From contig JAZGTH010000072.1 of the NCBI GenBank assembly GCA_036877525.1, positions 682,001 to 746,000 on the forward strand: 64,000 bases of DNA, in the 5' to 3' direction. The notes under the pieces are model-generated. The model was given only the letters and a program-made list of their open reading frames with translations. It ran no database searches and had not been told where the DNA came from. Within the stretch, counting starts at the first letter, position 1, and each line of letters starts with the position of its first letter. Origin of the DNA: Chromobotia macracanthus (lineage: Eukaryota > Chordata > Actinopteri > Cypriniformes > Botiidae). Below are positions 40,001-53,900 of the stretch, piece after piece. The translations under genes were made by a program, and so were the position numbers.

Positions 40001-40247
40001 AATCTTCTGGTTTAATTTACTTTTAATTTCTCACAGTTTATGGAGTTTTATATTATTTTAGTTAAAACTCATTTTAGTGTGTGTGTATATTAAATATAAG
40101 GTATATATTGACATATATTTTTCATAGGTTTTGTATGAAAAAGTTGAAAAACCTTATTTTAATTTAGTTTTAATTTTAATAAAAATCAACTCTAATGTTA
40201 TTAGTGGCTGTGTTTTGACACTTGAGATGCATTAAGGTGGTACCAGA

Positions 40248-40286
<39 letters not shown>

Positions 40287-43200
40287 ACCTGAGACACATC
40301 TCACCTCTTGATCTTCAGCAGAGCTCAGTCTACACACCCTGCTCCTCAGCTCTTTCACTGTACACGATCGGCAGACCTGGGAAAGGTCAAGTGATGTACC
40401 GGGCTGCTAACAGACCTTGACTACGTTTGTGGCGTACAGATGCTCAGAGCTCCAGAGCACTTGTGTGTGATAGAGCACAGTCAGAAGTATAAGAGAAACA
40501 CAAGCTCTGTTCCTGAACCTGGTGAGAGGCCTGCACAGGCAAATGTAGGGGCAGCCTCTGAATTGTCATGGATCCTTCTAAGTGACCTATTTAGAACACT
40601 CTACCAGTGTGCTTTATTCAGTAGATGTATTTGCTTGATTGTCAATTTCTGTTGTTAAGATGTACAAAAATTTGTTTTGGCTGATTATATATCCCGGCTG
40701 ACAGCTTTCTTTAAAACTTCTCTCCAATACATCAAAAACGTTCTTGCAGTAGCGTTAGTAGAACATTTTTCAAAAAACATTCTACTAATGTTATACCTAA
40801 ACTGTTAGGGGAAAAAATGTTTATAAGCTGTTAATGAAATGTTTTAAAAACATTATAGAATTAAAAAAGTTTGAATAGCATTCTTAGAACCAAGCAAAAA
40901 CGTTGATTCAACATCCTAGAACATTCAAAATAACATTTTAAAATAACATTTAAAAAACGTTTGTTACTTAATGGAAACGTTATGGAAATATTCTTACAAC
41001 ATAAAATTGTTGCTCACACTGCCTGTGAAGTCATCCACTGACTGGGCAGCAAGGTTTCAGACATCCTGCGGCATTGTGGATCACAGCTTGAAGTGTGGAC
41101 AAACCCTAACACTGGCGTTTTTTATCACGCCACACACAAACACACCAAGCTTTCTGTTTCACTTTTGCCTCTCATACAGACAGAGATGTGAATTTTTCAT
41201 GACAGTTTTGTAATGTCTGTGTGCCATGCATTCAATAAAAGATGAGGGGTGTGTGTGTGTATTGAGTGAGGTGAGGTGTTTTAAAGGAGGAATAGACACT
41301 GATGGTTGATAGATAGTTTGTGTGGTTTTGAAATGGGGTTGGTGTGTCGTTTAGAGGCTTGTATTCCCTAAGCTACGTCTTTAAGTGTTGGTTTTGTTTG
41401 TCGTCTTGTTGTGTGCCGCTACACTGAATTTTGTTCAATAGCATTAGAAGAATTCAGAAGCTTTGAGCGCTGGCTTTTCTTTTGTCCCAGAAAAATTAAC
41501 AAAAGATTTTCATAAGTTCCAATTTTAGTTTGTTTATTAATAGCAAATAATAGAGAAAAACGCTGTGTGATTTGTTTCAGCTGCCAGTTTTGTGCAAGCT
41601 TCAAAGAGAATGTCACACGCCTCATACCCAAAAACAACCTAAATTTGTCTTTTCAACAATAGTTGAAGGCAAAATTAGGACCCAAAACAGTTTAAAGCAT
41701 TTTGTATATTTTGCATTTAGTGATGATGATTTCGTAGCAGGTGTCAAGCATCTGAGATGTGTTTGAGGGGCAAGACGCGTGTGTTTATTAAGAGTTTAGA
41801 TGTGTAACCCATGTAATCACTGTTTGCTTACAGATGGTCCACGACCGTCTCAGAAGGAGATTATATCCCTGCGAGCATTTATGCTTCTCTTTCTCAAACA
41901 GCTCATTCTCAAGGTGAGACCATACCAAATACTATTATATACTGTATGTTGTTTTCATTTCTTGTCTTAATGAAGAGTTCTGGGTTTAAAACAAGTGAAG
42001 CTCTTGACTGCTCGGGTATGGCGTAATTTCAGTTGCTACAGAAAATAATTTACAGTCATCCCTCAGTTTAAAAAGAAGAAATAAAGCAGAAACGTTAAGT
42101 TGGTAGTTAAGACAAGCACTTACAGTACATAAAAAATGTCATATTTGGGTGGACTTGTTTTAAAGAAATAAAATTGCAGGTGACTACTCGGACTGTATGG
42201 CTGTAAAGTTTTATAGCAGTAGTTTCATGTTAAACCAAAATATAATTTTAAAGCTGTGTGGTTATACTTTCTAAACAGTGTGTAAAAGTTACATTTATCT
42301 TGCCCTGTGTGCTGCTTCTTGTCATAAGCTCCTTATAATGTTTTTTAAATAATAAAATAATTGTTTTAAAAAACATTATGCCACAAATACTGTAAATACA
42401 GCTTACCTAGAACATTATTAATACATAGCCATTGCAATACAAATTTACAGTGCATATGTTGTGTAGAAATTCTACTGTTACTGGATGACCTGCCACTTGG
42501 TACTGTTAGCATGCTTTTTATTTTATTTCTGTTTTGCTTTGTTACTCACACCAGCATTTTGTTTCTCACCGCTGATTTTATTTGACATGTTGTTGCCGTA
42601 AATAGGGTCACCTGAATCAAATTTGTTCGTTTCCCAGAAGTGGCAGCCAGACGACACATCTGCCTTGTTAAAATAACAATTTATGCTAATATTTCCCTGG
42701 AATTTGATCCAGTTTGTAAGGCAGTCAAGCAGAAATTTATTTGATTATTGGCCTTTGTTTTGTATAAAGCAATGGAAACAGTTTGATGGGGCCAGCACAC
42801 ACAGAATTGCATTATGGGTCATCGCTCACTGCAGAGAAATGTATGTCTCACATGGACTCTGTGTTCGGCTTTAGGCTGTTGCCATGTTTTAAGAAGCACG
42901 ACGTGGTTGCCAAGCAGCACATTATTTTCATTTAACTTCAGCTTTTTGTATCGGTCCTATTATTTTCCCCTATTCACATTTTCTCGAATGCAGTTATTAG
43001 TGTTATGAGACCCCTGAGAGAGTGGCCCTTTTTCATCGTACACGCTCATATTTCACTAAACAACGCAATTAGACACACTCTTTCTAATGTAAAGCAGCTA
43101 CATCAGAATTCCTTCATAGATTTTCCTCTTCATTCAAAAGCTTATGTCATAATTTGACTAACCGAAATATTATCAAAATGCAATAGAATCCTAAGGCATT

Positions 43201-46200
43201 TATCAGATTTAAATAAAAAAAAACTGCAGTTGTATTATCAGCATAACAATTACAGTAAAATGATAAATTGGAAAATGTGCATGAATTTAAAATTTCTTAA
43301 TTTTTAGTATGACTTTCATGTTCTTGAGCTGCAGTCATCACTAGTTTGAGCTAAACCCAGTGATCCATGTCATCTCTGCTTGATTCCTAGGATGTTATTT
43401 GCTTCCATGGAAACAAGAACATCTAACCTTTGCTACAGAATTAACATGTCACAAAGTGATTTGTGATTTACTGTCACAAAGCCAATAACTAATGTGATGC
43501 ACAAAGTTTAAACATGAGAAAAACCAAAAACCAAAAAAAAAGAAAGTCCTTTTCACATAAAAATAACTGTTATTGTAATTGCTGAAAAAATACTCTTTAA
43601 TATTTTGTTGCTTTTGTTACAGTTATTGTATTGTTTGTGGCATGAAATGCAAGCTTATGTTCAGTTCCAAGTGGAACATCCAGACTTTTGCATTTTTTGT
43701 GCAAATCAGTGGAATTCTGTGGAATGGATTTAAACATGATACAACATGTTAAAGAGAGCTGATCCTAATAGCTTAAGTCAAAATCAAATTAGCTGAGATT
43801 TTTTTTCAGGTTTCTGCAGCCGGTTTCTGTTTCCATGCAGACCTGCTGACAGCTTATTTGTGTATTTTCAGGACCGCGGAGTAAAAGAAGATGAACTGCA
43901 GAGCATTTTAAACTACCTGTTAACCATGCATGAGGTAAACCTGATTAATGAAGAGACCAAAGGGCCCGCAGTCGCATTTTCTTCAGCCTTTATTAAAAAA
44001 GCCTTATCTGTGTTCTTTATGAAGCTGCTTTGATCTTTACTGAGCTTTTTGGCAGCATGAAATGTTCACCTTGTGTGTCAAAAAAGCAGATGTTTTTAAG
44101 TCCATCAGGAAGGTTCTAGCATTGTCCTGAAAGCTCCAATGAAACTGCAGTAATACACCATGTCTGCTAGTATTTGATTGAATGTTGAAAAACACTGATT
44201 GAATGCAGTGTTATATAACATCCAGGCGTTTTAAAGGGAACCTGGTGGATTCTTAAACAGTAGCACTATAACAATTTTCTTTGACCTTGTTTAGCTTTGT
44301 ATTTATTTTTCATCTTCTCTTTCCTGAAGGACGAGAACATCCATGATGTTCTTCAGCTTTTGGTTGCGCTCATGTCTGAGCACCCGGCTTCCATGATCCC
44401 TGCCTTTGACCAGAGGAACGGAATACGGTGAGCCATGAGGGAAAAAAATGCAGCTCCTGCGTGGTCTGGTTACATAACTGAAATAGATTTGAAGTGTCAC
44501 GCCTGCATCAATCTCATTTCTCTGCTGTCACAAGACTTCAGATCTTGTTTGAGCTTCCCTTCCTGTGAATTCATAGCCACTGGGTGTCTTTATAATAGTT
44601 TACTGCACAATATTTCCCATTTAGCTAATGTCTCTGAGCCTGGTTATTTTTGATCATTGACTGTGCTTTTGAAGCAGGGGGTGCAGTTCAAAACTAAATT
44701 GTGTGCAGTTCAGATTTAAAACTGAATTGAGAACCCCTTCTAAATTCACATTTACTTCCTGAATTTGATTTAAGTATATAAATTTACTAATTAAATTAAG
44801 TAAAAACATAACTGCTGTAAGTGTGGGGTGAATAAACCAAAAACATGTTAGCATGCAAACAACATATGAGGTATTTTAAAAACATTTTTTAGAAAAAGTA
44901 GGTTAATAATAGTTTGAAATGCTTTATACTGTGCCGCAATTTGGAATGTATATTAATCTCAGTATTTTATATAAAATAACATTTATTTGATGGGCCTCAG
45001 TGATAAACACTTAATTTCCCAGAATTCTCTGATTTTCATTGAAGTCAAAATAGAGCCAATCAACATGAAGCATGTTTTACACATGTTGGATAATTAAAGT
45101 TACTTTAAATTGCAATTTAATTGATTTTTAAGTGCAATTCCAAATCAGTTCTGTATTTAGCTTAGCTGTGCTGTAGACAGATGTTGACTCCTGTGTTGTT
45201 ATCTGTAGAGTCATCTACAAGCTGCTGGCCTCCAAAAGTGAGAGCATACGAGTCCAAGCTCTCAAAGTTCTTGGTTACTTCTTGAAACATCTGGGACACA
45301 AGTGAGTGTGTTTATGTTCACAACAGTGATGAGATTAAAAAACTCTTGCCATTTTGACTTGTGTTTGAACACACAAAGCTGTATTTTGTATGTGTTTCTA
45401 ATTGCAATATCTTACAGACACACAAACCAGCCTTAATATAGACATATTATTAAACACAGTTTTTAAGATGACATTATTATTTGCCATCTATTTTCAATGT
45501 ATAATTTTTATATAAGTTGTTTTGTATAAATAATTAATTTATAATTAATAAATGTGTGCCTTAGTTTGTGCATGGAGTATCTTTAGGAGTCTGGAATACC
45601 CTTTTTTAAGTTACAGAGATTAATATGTACCACAGTGTGGTAATGACCCAGCTACCTGTCCTTTTAGAAAGAGAGGAGAGCAGAATGAAAGAGAAAGTTC
45701 TGTAGCTGACAGCTGAACTTAAACACACGGCTGCTGGTGGAATAATCATTCTGACAGATACTTATGTCCAGCAGGGCAGAGCTTTAGACAGGAGAAGCCA
45801 GGTCTGTGAAGGTTACCCATGCCTATTCAGTTTGCCATTTGAAAAACAAAGGTCTAACATTTTGTTGCTTGAATTAAAGTCAGAATCCAGATAAGGCACA
45901 GTGCTCACGTGGGAAATGTGAGATTGAAGGTTTCCTCTTTTTCTTCTGTTCTATGCCTCTAAAATGTAGCTTTACAAGTTTGCTGTTATAAATCATGAAT
46001 ATGTTGTGTCTCATTAGACACACTTACTTAGAGAAGCACGTAACTATGTGGGCGTGTCGTTTATTAGCATATTAATAATTTTGCTCTGTGTTTATTTAGT
46101 CATGTGTTTATCTGAGAGGTGAATTAAATGTATTTTGACCGACATCCTTTGAGCCGTCACATCTGCGGGAATGCAGTTCTCTCTGAAACCTGTGAGCGAA

Positions 46201-46210
46201 ACATTGACAG

Positions 46211-46270
<60 letters not shown>

Positions 46271-47863
46271 GGGGGGACATGCCCTTGAGGAGTGTGTGTC
46301 ACTTCTAATCGCGTCAGTCTGCCAGTAGCATGCGTCTCTCTTCGTTGATCTTAATGGTCTGGAGGAGTATGTTGTAAAATCGAAGCTATGAGCCAGTTTA
46401 TACCTGCCTGCATCTCTTCAATGTCACCATAAACAATGTGATACATGTGCCTCTTATCTCAGTGTGTGTGTTTGTGTGTGCAGGAGGAAGGTGGAGATCA
46501 TGCACACACACAGCCTCTTTACACTGCTTGGAGAACGACTAATGATGCACACCAGCACTGTGACTATCACCACCTACAACACACTGTATGAGGTATCCAC
46601 CTGTCTGCATCTAACCACCTGCCTTTATTTATAGCAACACTGAAGCCTAGTTATGTAATGTGTTATAAGCTATTCTTTATGCATTCACAGAGCCTTGTAA
46701 TAAACCTTATAATCCTTCATAACTATTCAACAATACCTGTTAGCATTGTTAATAAAGCAATAAACCTCCAGAAGCTGTGCTTTACGGTCATTTTACCATG
46801 CTAAAAGAGTGTCACAGGCACAATGCCTTATTATTTCATTATTTAGTTACTTTAGTATTTTATGATTTGTGTTCATAAAAGGATTTAAAGGAAAGGTGAT
46901 TGTGTGAGTAACTGAATTGAGCCTCTAATATAAGGGATTTTACACTTCCTGTGTCTGCAGATCTTAACAGAACAGGTTTGCACTCAGGTTGTGCATAAAC
47001 CTCACCCAGAACCCGATTCTACAGTCAAGATCCAGAATCCCAGTAAGTGACTTTTGATACCTATCTAGCTCTGAAACCTCAGTCGTGAACTTTATTATAT
47101 CCAATTCAACGTCTGCTGTGCAATACAGTCTTTTGCTCCCCTCACCACCTGTTTCTCTGTATCTTCTGTTTCTCAGTGATTCTGAAGGTTGTGGCCACAC
47201 TTCTCAAAAGCTCCGCCCCCAGCTCTGAGCTGATGGAGGTGCGACGCCTCTTCCTGTCTGATATGATCAAACTCTTTAGCAACAGTAGAGAGAACAGACG
47301 GTGAGCCATTCACACACACACACACACAAACCCAAATACTTAAGACATATACATACATATCCTGCCTTTGACAGACATATGCAGGCACTATAGTATGTTT
47401 GCACACAAACACAAGCTGTAAGCAAACATCAGAAGCGTTTAGCATCACCCTCACAGTGGTAAAGGCGTTCTGCCCATTACATCGATTAGTGTCATAATGA
47501 ATGCTTTGAAGAATAAATTTGTTGAAGTGGCATTTTTTTTCCTGATTTAAGAACTCCTGTGGAGACTAAATCTGATGTCACTAGCCTGACTTAAGTTAGC
47601 CTACTTTGTTCATGAGCAAGTTTTAGTTTGTGCTTTTGTGTGCATGTATATGTGAGTGTGTGTTTACTGGTATATGTGGTTTATAAGGACATAAATGTGT
47701 ATAATGACATGTCCTCATAAACCAAATGGCCTAAAAACATACTAAATAGTGTTTTAATTTTAATAAAAAAATAGGTTTAGAGGTGAGGTTAGGGGAAAGT
47801 GGATAGAAAGTTTGATTGGCTCAATATAAAAATCATTGTGCTTATGGAGTCCTGTAAACCATA

Positions 47864-47944
<81 letters not shown>

Positions 47945-50900
47945 TGAGCTATAAGTTTATGATCGAAGTGTGTACATACTCAGTCAACTGCTGCCATGGT
48001 TACCATAACTGCATACCAAAATCACAATGCATATTTTAGCAGTGAAGTAGGGCTGCTTGTTTCTATATTCCATTACAACCTCTGCTTTCTGAAGTGAGCA
48101 GACGTGTCAAGAATCTTGAGTCGCCAAGAATGGAGCAGTATTTCCAGAGACTACCAGCAAGCACTTCATTGCCCCCTCTACCTGTGACAGACGTTGCTGC
48201 TGGTGCCTGTTTGAAAACGTTCTGTTTTCTGTGCAGTAAAGCTGGTTCCAAACCGGTTTCAAAGAGTTGAAAGGAGCGTTTGTGAAACATATTTGAAAAC
48301 AGTTTTGTTTGTGATGTAATTTTGTTTGGTGATGCAGAAATTACATCACCTTTCAAATGTATTTATATAAGAAAATGCAAAAAAAATCCTGAGATTAAGA
48401 ATGGATCACTACCAGAATTAAACATGCATGAAAAGAGGTCACACAACAATAATGCAGCATATCAAATCAAATGCCTATGTAAACAATAGTAGTTAAAAAC
48501 TGTTACAAAACTGTTAAAAACATGTTTCTCTTATCTCCCTTAACATTATGCTTGAGCGAATATGTCGTGTAATCATTTCTTATTGGCTTATTTGGCATTC
48601 TAACACGTGTACACGCATGTGTGTGATAGATGTCTGCTGCAGTGTTCAGTGTGGCAGGACTGGATGTTCTCTCTGGGCTACATTAACCCAAAGAACCCGG
48701 AAGAGCAGAAGATCACAGAAATGGTCTACAACATTTTTCGCATCCTGCTGTATCATGCCATCAAGTACGAGTGGGGAGGCTGGCGCGTGTGGGTGGACAC
48801 ACTTTCCATTGCCCACTCCAAGGTTAGAGCAAGCAAATCTACAGTTCTTAGCCCTTTTCTTTGTGTACTTTGTTACGTAATATCATATTTAATGATTTTA
48901 ATGCATGTCTTATTTTTGTGTGAATGCGGTTTTAGCTTTTCACTCTTTGTCTTTATCTTTTAATTATGTTAACAGAATAGCATCTGATTTTATTAAAACA
49001 CTGATACAACCGGTTTTGCTAATTGAATAAAGTGTTTCAATTATGGAGTAGTTCTAATGGTAGAAATAATAAAAGAGCCCTTGAAAATACAGTGATGTCC
49101 AAATGTCTGAGACCACAGAAAGTCCTATTTAAAATAAACAAAAAGTTTTAGGATTTTAAAAATTTCAAAACCACAAACATAAAATAAGAAATATTTAAGA
49201 TTCTGCTCTATTTATAGAGCACTAAGCAAATTAGCTAATTTGTGACATTGTGATATTAACCTTTTTAAGTAGACGGTCAGAAGTTCTTGCTTCCATTGAC
49301 GCACACAGGATGTTCTTTTAAACTTGAAGAACTTCTGAAGTTCATACTTCCAAATACAATGGGTGTCATACTTTTAAACCTTACTGTAGACCAAATGGCT
49401 AACAACACTATCTATGTCACTGACCTCACTAACTGTCCATGTTAGGTGACCTACGAGGCACACAAGGAGTATCTGGCAAAGATGTATGAGGAATACCAGC
49501 GACAGGAAGAGGAGAATATTAAGAAAGGGAAGAAAGGTGCCGTCAGCACTATTTCTGGCCTTTCTTCCCAACCTACCTCGGTCAACGGAAACCTGGAGAA
49601 TCGCGAGATAGACGACACATCTCAGACTCAAACACCGGAGAGCGAGGCTGACTATGGAGACAACGCAGATTCCCGAAATCTTCTGGCTGAAACTAAAGGC
49701 CCGGAGGGAGATGCTGAACGAACAGCTGCAGGGGTACGGGTGGAAGTCCACGATTTGTTGGTGGATATCAAAGCCGAGAAGGTTGAGGCTACGGAGGTCA
49801 AGCTGGATGATCTGGATCTGTCCCCGGAGGTATTGGGAGGAGGAGGGGGCATGGAAAATGGACCCCTGGTGGAAGTGGACTCGCTTTTGGACAGTGCCTA
49901 TTGTACTGCTGTTCACAAGCTCAATGGGAGCCTTGTCCCCAAAGAGGAGGAGAACGTTGTGGGTTTGACTGAAGATGATGAGAACCTCGGCCCTCTGATC
50001 ACACTGGCGGATGAGAAGGACACCGTCCCTAGCAATAATGGATTCCTCTTCCCCAAAGTGGATGAGAAGCTGCTACCCTCGTTGGCGTCAACGGAGCCCC
50101 TGGTTTTGCCCAGCCCCGAACAGCCTCCTTGCCCCATCACACACACTTCAAGCGCCAGTGACGATCTCAGCCTTCTGGCTCACATGACCTCCTGCGGTTC
50201 TGATTTGGTCCAGACCCCAAGTGGCTTACCAGAAGATGATGGGTTTAAGCTGCAGAGCTCCCTGGCAGATATCAGCACTCTGGCGGAGGCCGAGGCCCAG
50301 GCTGCGGCCAGGACTGCAGAGTGTCTAGAGCAGGAGGTGGGGGAGGCGAGAGCTGGAAAGAGCGGAGATGCAGCCAGCACCACTTCAGACACAGAGAGGT
50401 CTGACGATGGGAAGGACAAAGAGATGAAGAAGATTCAGACCACAACCACCACACAGGTGTGGCTTACTTGTTTTCTCATTGATCATCGTTTCTGCAATAT
50501 GCGACCAATGACTGCCTTCTGAATTATTAAAGCAATACTTTACCTAAAAATGCAAATTGTTATAATTTACTCATGGATAGCTTTCTTAGGGATGGATGCT
50601 CTTGAGCTCCCAAAAATGACTTAAAAGGCACCATCAAAGTAGAACAAATGAAATGTGTTATTTGAGTGTACATGAATGCAAATGAATGTTGAGTGTGACT
50701 TACAATCCAGTATACAATCCAAGCACCTGTGACAAAGGATAATAAACAAATGAGCATTTTCCTGCAGGCTCTTCAGGGCCGCCTCTCAGGCCAGATGGAG
50801 AGGGACCTCCGTGTGGATCTGGGCTTTCGTGGCATGCCGATGACTGAGGAACAGCGACGGCAGTTCAGCCCCGGCCCGCGCACCACCATGTTCCGTATCC

Positions 50901-53900
50901 CAGAATTCAAGTGGTCACCCATGCACCAGCGCCTTCTTACCGACCTGCTGTTCGCCCTGGAGAGTGATGTACACATGTGGAGAAGGTACGAGAGTTTGTG
51001 CACTTAAGACTTTGACATTTTTTCAATGGATCCATGTCTTACATTCATCATATACCAAGTAAAATCAAGTGAGATCAAGTCCTACAAAAATTTGCTTAAA
51101 TGCATGTACTGTTCATTAAATAACTAAATAAAACGTACTTTTATCCTGTGTTCTATAACCTTGTATTTCACTTGAATGTTGAAACGTTTCTGTTTTCATC
51201 ACTGATGAAAAAGCTGTAGAATTTTTACACTGCGTTAATTCACACCTGTCTGCCTTTGTTCTGTTCCTCTCAGCCACTCGACGAAATCAGTCATGGACTT
51301 CGTAAACAGTAATGAGAACATTATATTTGTTCACAACACCATCCACCTTATTTCTCAGATGGTTGATAACATCATTATTGCGTGTGGTGGGATTCTGCCC
51401 CTGCTCTCTGCTGCCACCTCACCATCTGTAAGTGACACCTGCACGCCCCCTAGTGGCTGTTTAGGCCACTACAACTTTTCACAATTAAATAAATATTCTG
51501 GGTTAAATTTGACTCAGTTTATTGATGCAAACTAAAAATGTCTTTAAAGTTACACTTACAGTTGATGTCTATTTTTGGTTTGTTCTGTTGTTTTATAAAG
51601 AATTTTAAAAGACTTTGCATTTTTCTTGTGTTGATTGAAGAGGCTGTAATGAAAACTAACTTAATATTTGTGATCTCTTTCAATTTGTTGTGCAGACTAT
51701 GAAAAAAAGTTTAGATCTAGTCCCTGAATAACACTGGATGTAATAAATCGTGACAATAATGCAGATGTTATCTTCTCTACTGATAATGACATTTATGAAT
51801 ATAAGGTGTTTGACAACACTATCACTGTGTCAGGAAACATCCTCAAAAGTAAGAATGCTGACTTGAGGACAGTAAGTCAGGACTGCACAAAAAGACTATA
51901 TGAGTGCTGCTAATGGCACATCTGATCCTCAGTCAGCTCATATCCTGAGATATCATGGGCACATACTGAGATCTTAAATTTGAGCGCAAGTCTTCATTTA
52001 GCTGTTTTCTTCCTCTCTGTTTTTGGCATGTTTTCCACTGCTTAACCTTTTCTTTGTGGCAAATATTCTTAACTATTAACTATTCTCTGTTTACTGACCC
52101 TGTTGTTTTTAACAGCTTCTTTGTGTTCTTGATGTTTTCCTTTCTCCTTCTGTTTTCCCCTGAATCTCTTTCTCTCCTCTGTTTTTCTCTTTTGCATGTG
52201 CAGAGTTCTAAGGTTAGTGTGAACCCTGTAAGTTCCATTTTATTTATTCTTCTTTAACATTCATTGTCTCGTTTGTGTTTAAACTTTTTTAACACAAATG
52301 TAACGTGCATTTCAAATCAACACCATCATCTCAGCCTTTTAAATTCTAAGAGTCTTCAATAGATTGATCCACTGAAGATAATTACGTGTTAATTGTGAGA
52401 TTATTTACGCTTTGTGATGTAATCTTATAATTAATTTTTATCTCTAACGAGTTTGATTTGATCGATTTAAGGCTTATTATTAAACCTCCCAATGTGTTTT
52501 ATCATCATAGTGTGTACACCTCCATATTTTGATCCATATACTGATAAAAAAATAAATTACAGAAGCATATAGTAATAGGCATGGTACTATACTGAGTCCC
52601 TTAAGTTGCATTAATCAGCTAATAAAACAAACCTTCATTTGTTCCTCTGTGTTGGTCCTGAAGAAAAGAAGTTCTTGCTCACAGAAAGGAATAAAAAGCA
52701 GTGAAGTTAATAGCCTGCCAGGAAGCTCTGGCACAGGGGTAGAGGTGGGTCGAAGCTGCCACCTTTATAAATACCCACAGTGCACTGCTGCGTGACCCCC
52801 TCTTTATTCACCACTATTATTTCACCTAGCAACAAGCATGTTTACAGTTTTCAACATCAATTATGTTCAGGTCTCGGTGGTCAGTTTTAATAAAAAGGTG
52901 GATTTGAATAATTTCAAGCTGTTCCTAGTAGTTAAATTATTCTAGTAGTTGAATTTGTCTTTAGGAGGAGAGGAAGAGACTTTTTTAAAGAGTTTAAAAG
53001 CATATTTCTGTCTTCTTGAAAGGTCCTACTTTTTATACACATCACAGTGAGAGCTCCTCTCTAAAAATCTCTCTGTTCTTATGAAAATTTCTCAGTTCTT
53101 GTGATCCGTAGACTTTACAAAAAGATAGATTTTTCTTTTTGATACTCCACTGAATTATCTCGAACTTGATATTGATGTTGCAAAATCAGATCACACTCTA
53201 AAAGCTTTATCAGAATGGTTCCATCAGTGTGATGTCTTAGATTTCCCAGCATCCCTTGCTCATAGTCACAGGCAGTTAAATGTGGTTATAAGAGGCATGT
53301 TTCCTTTATCATATGCAATTAGTCTGGCATAATTGGTTTGCCACAGTCACACATTTGTCTGTCTGCACATTGCCAGTATGATGTTTGCAGTTGTGAGCAT
53401 TACTCTGTGTTTGTGTGTTTGTTATTTTCTCATATATACATATTTTCATACATATAAACTTATGGACCTCTGGCTGTGTGTGTGTGTCTCTCACAGACAG
53501 AACTTGAGAATGTGGAAGCGACCCAGGGCATGTCCTCTGAGACAGCAGTCACATTTCTCAGCAGACTGATGGCAATGGTGGACGTGTTGGTCTTTGCCAG
53601 TTCTCTCAATTTCAGCGAGATTGAGGCTGAGAAAAACATGTCATCAGGGGGACTCATGCGCCAGTGTCTCCGATTAGGTGCGTATAATGTGTCCTGACCA
53701 TGTCATTATTTCAGCCAAATAATTGTTATATATGTTCTTATAATATATATCTTTAACTGAATAAAGGACCTAAATGTGCAGTGTGTAATTGTATTGAACA
53801 GCAATAATTACTGACAGTATTCCCAATAACTCCCACTTTCACGTTCAAAAGTGTTTTGAGATCACCTCAGAACGAGTGTTTACACTCTTCAGAAACTCAA

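Larger units (their letters stand above)
37656..41833 (+). other. nbea: intron 13
   Basis: 4.2 kb without exons. It holds a diverged ~100-bp direct duplication (37681-37790 and 38574-38690), a (CA)18 array, copy D of the CCCAG-ended repeat and A+T-rich filler. Confidence 0.85.
47301..48629 (+). other. nbea: intron 20
   Basis: 1.33 kb containing an interspersed repeat and the longest dinucleotide array of the window; no exon. Confidence 0.85.

Noticed and set aside
49374..49916. 180-codon minus-strand open frame
   Set aside because: Antisense shadow of neurobeachin exon 22, whose + strand frame is supported by family similarity and phase.
50457..50522. Read-through of exon 22 into intron 22
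   Set aside because: The frame continues 22 codons to a stop, but the donor CAG|gtgtgg and the perfect join to exon 23 (TTTTQ-ALQGR) explain the locus better. Intron retention cannot be excluded.
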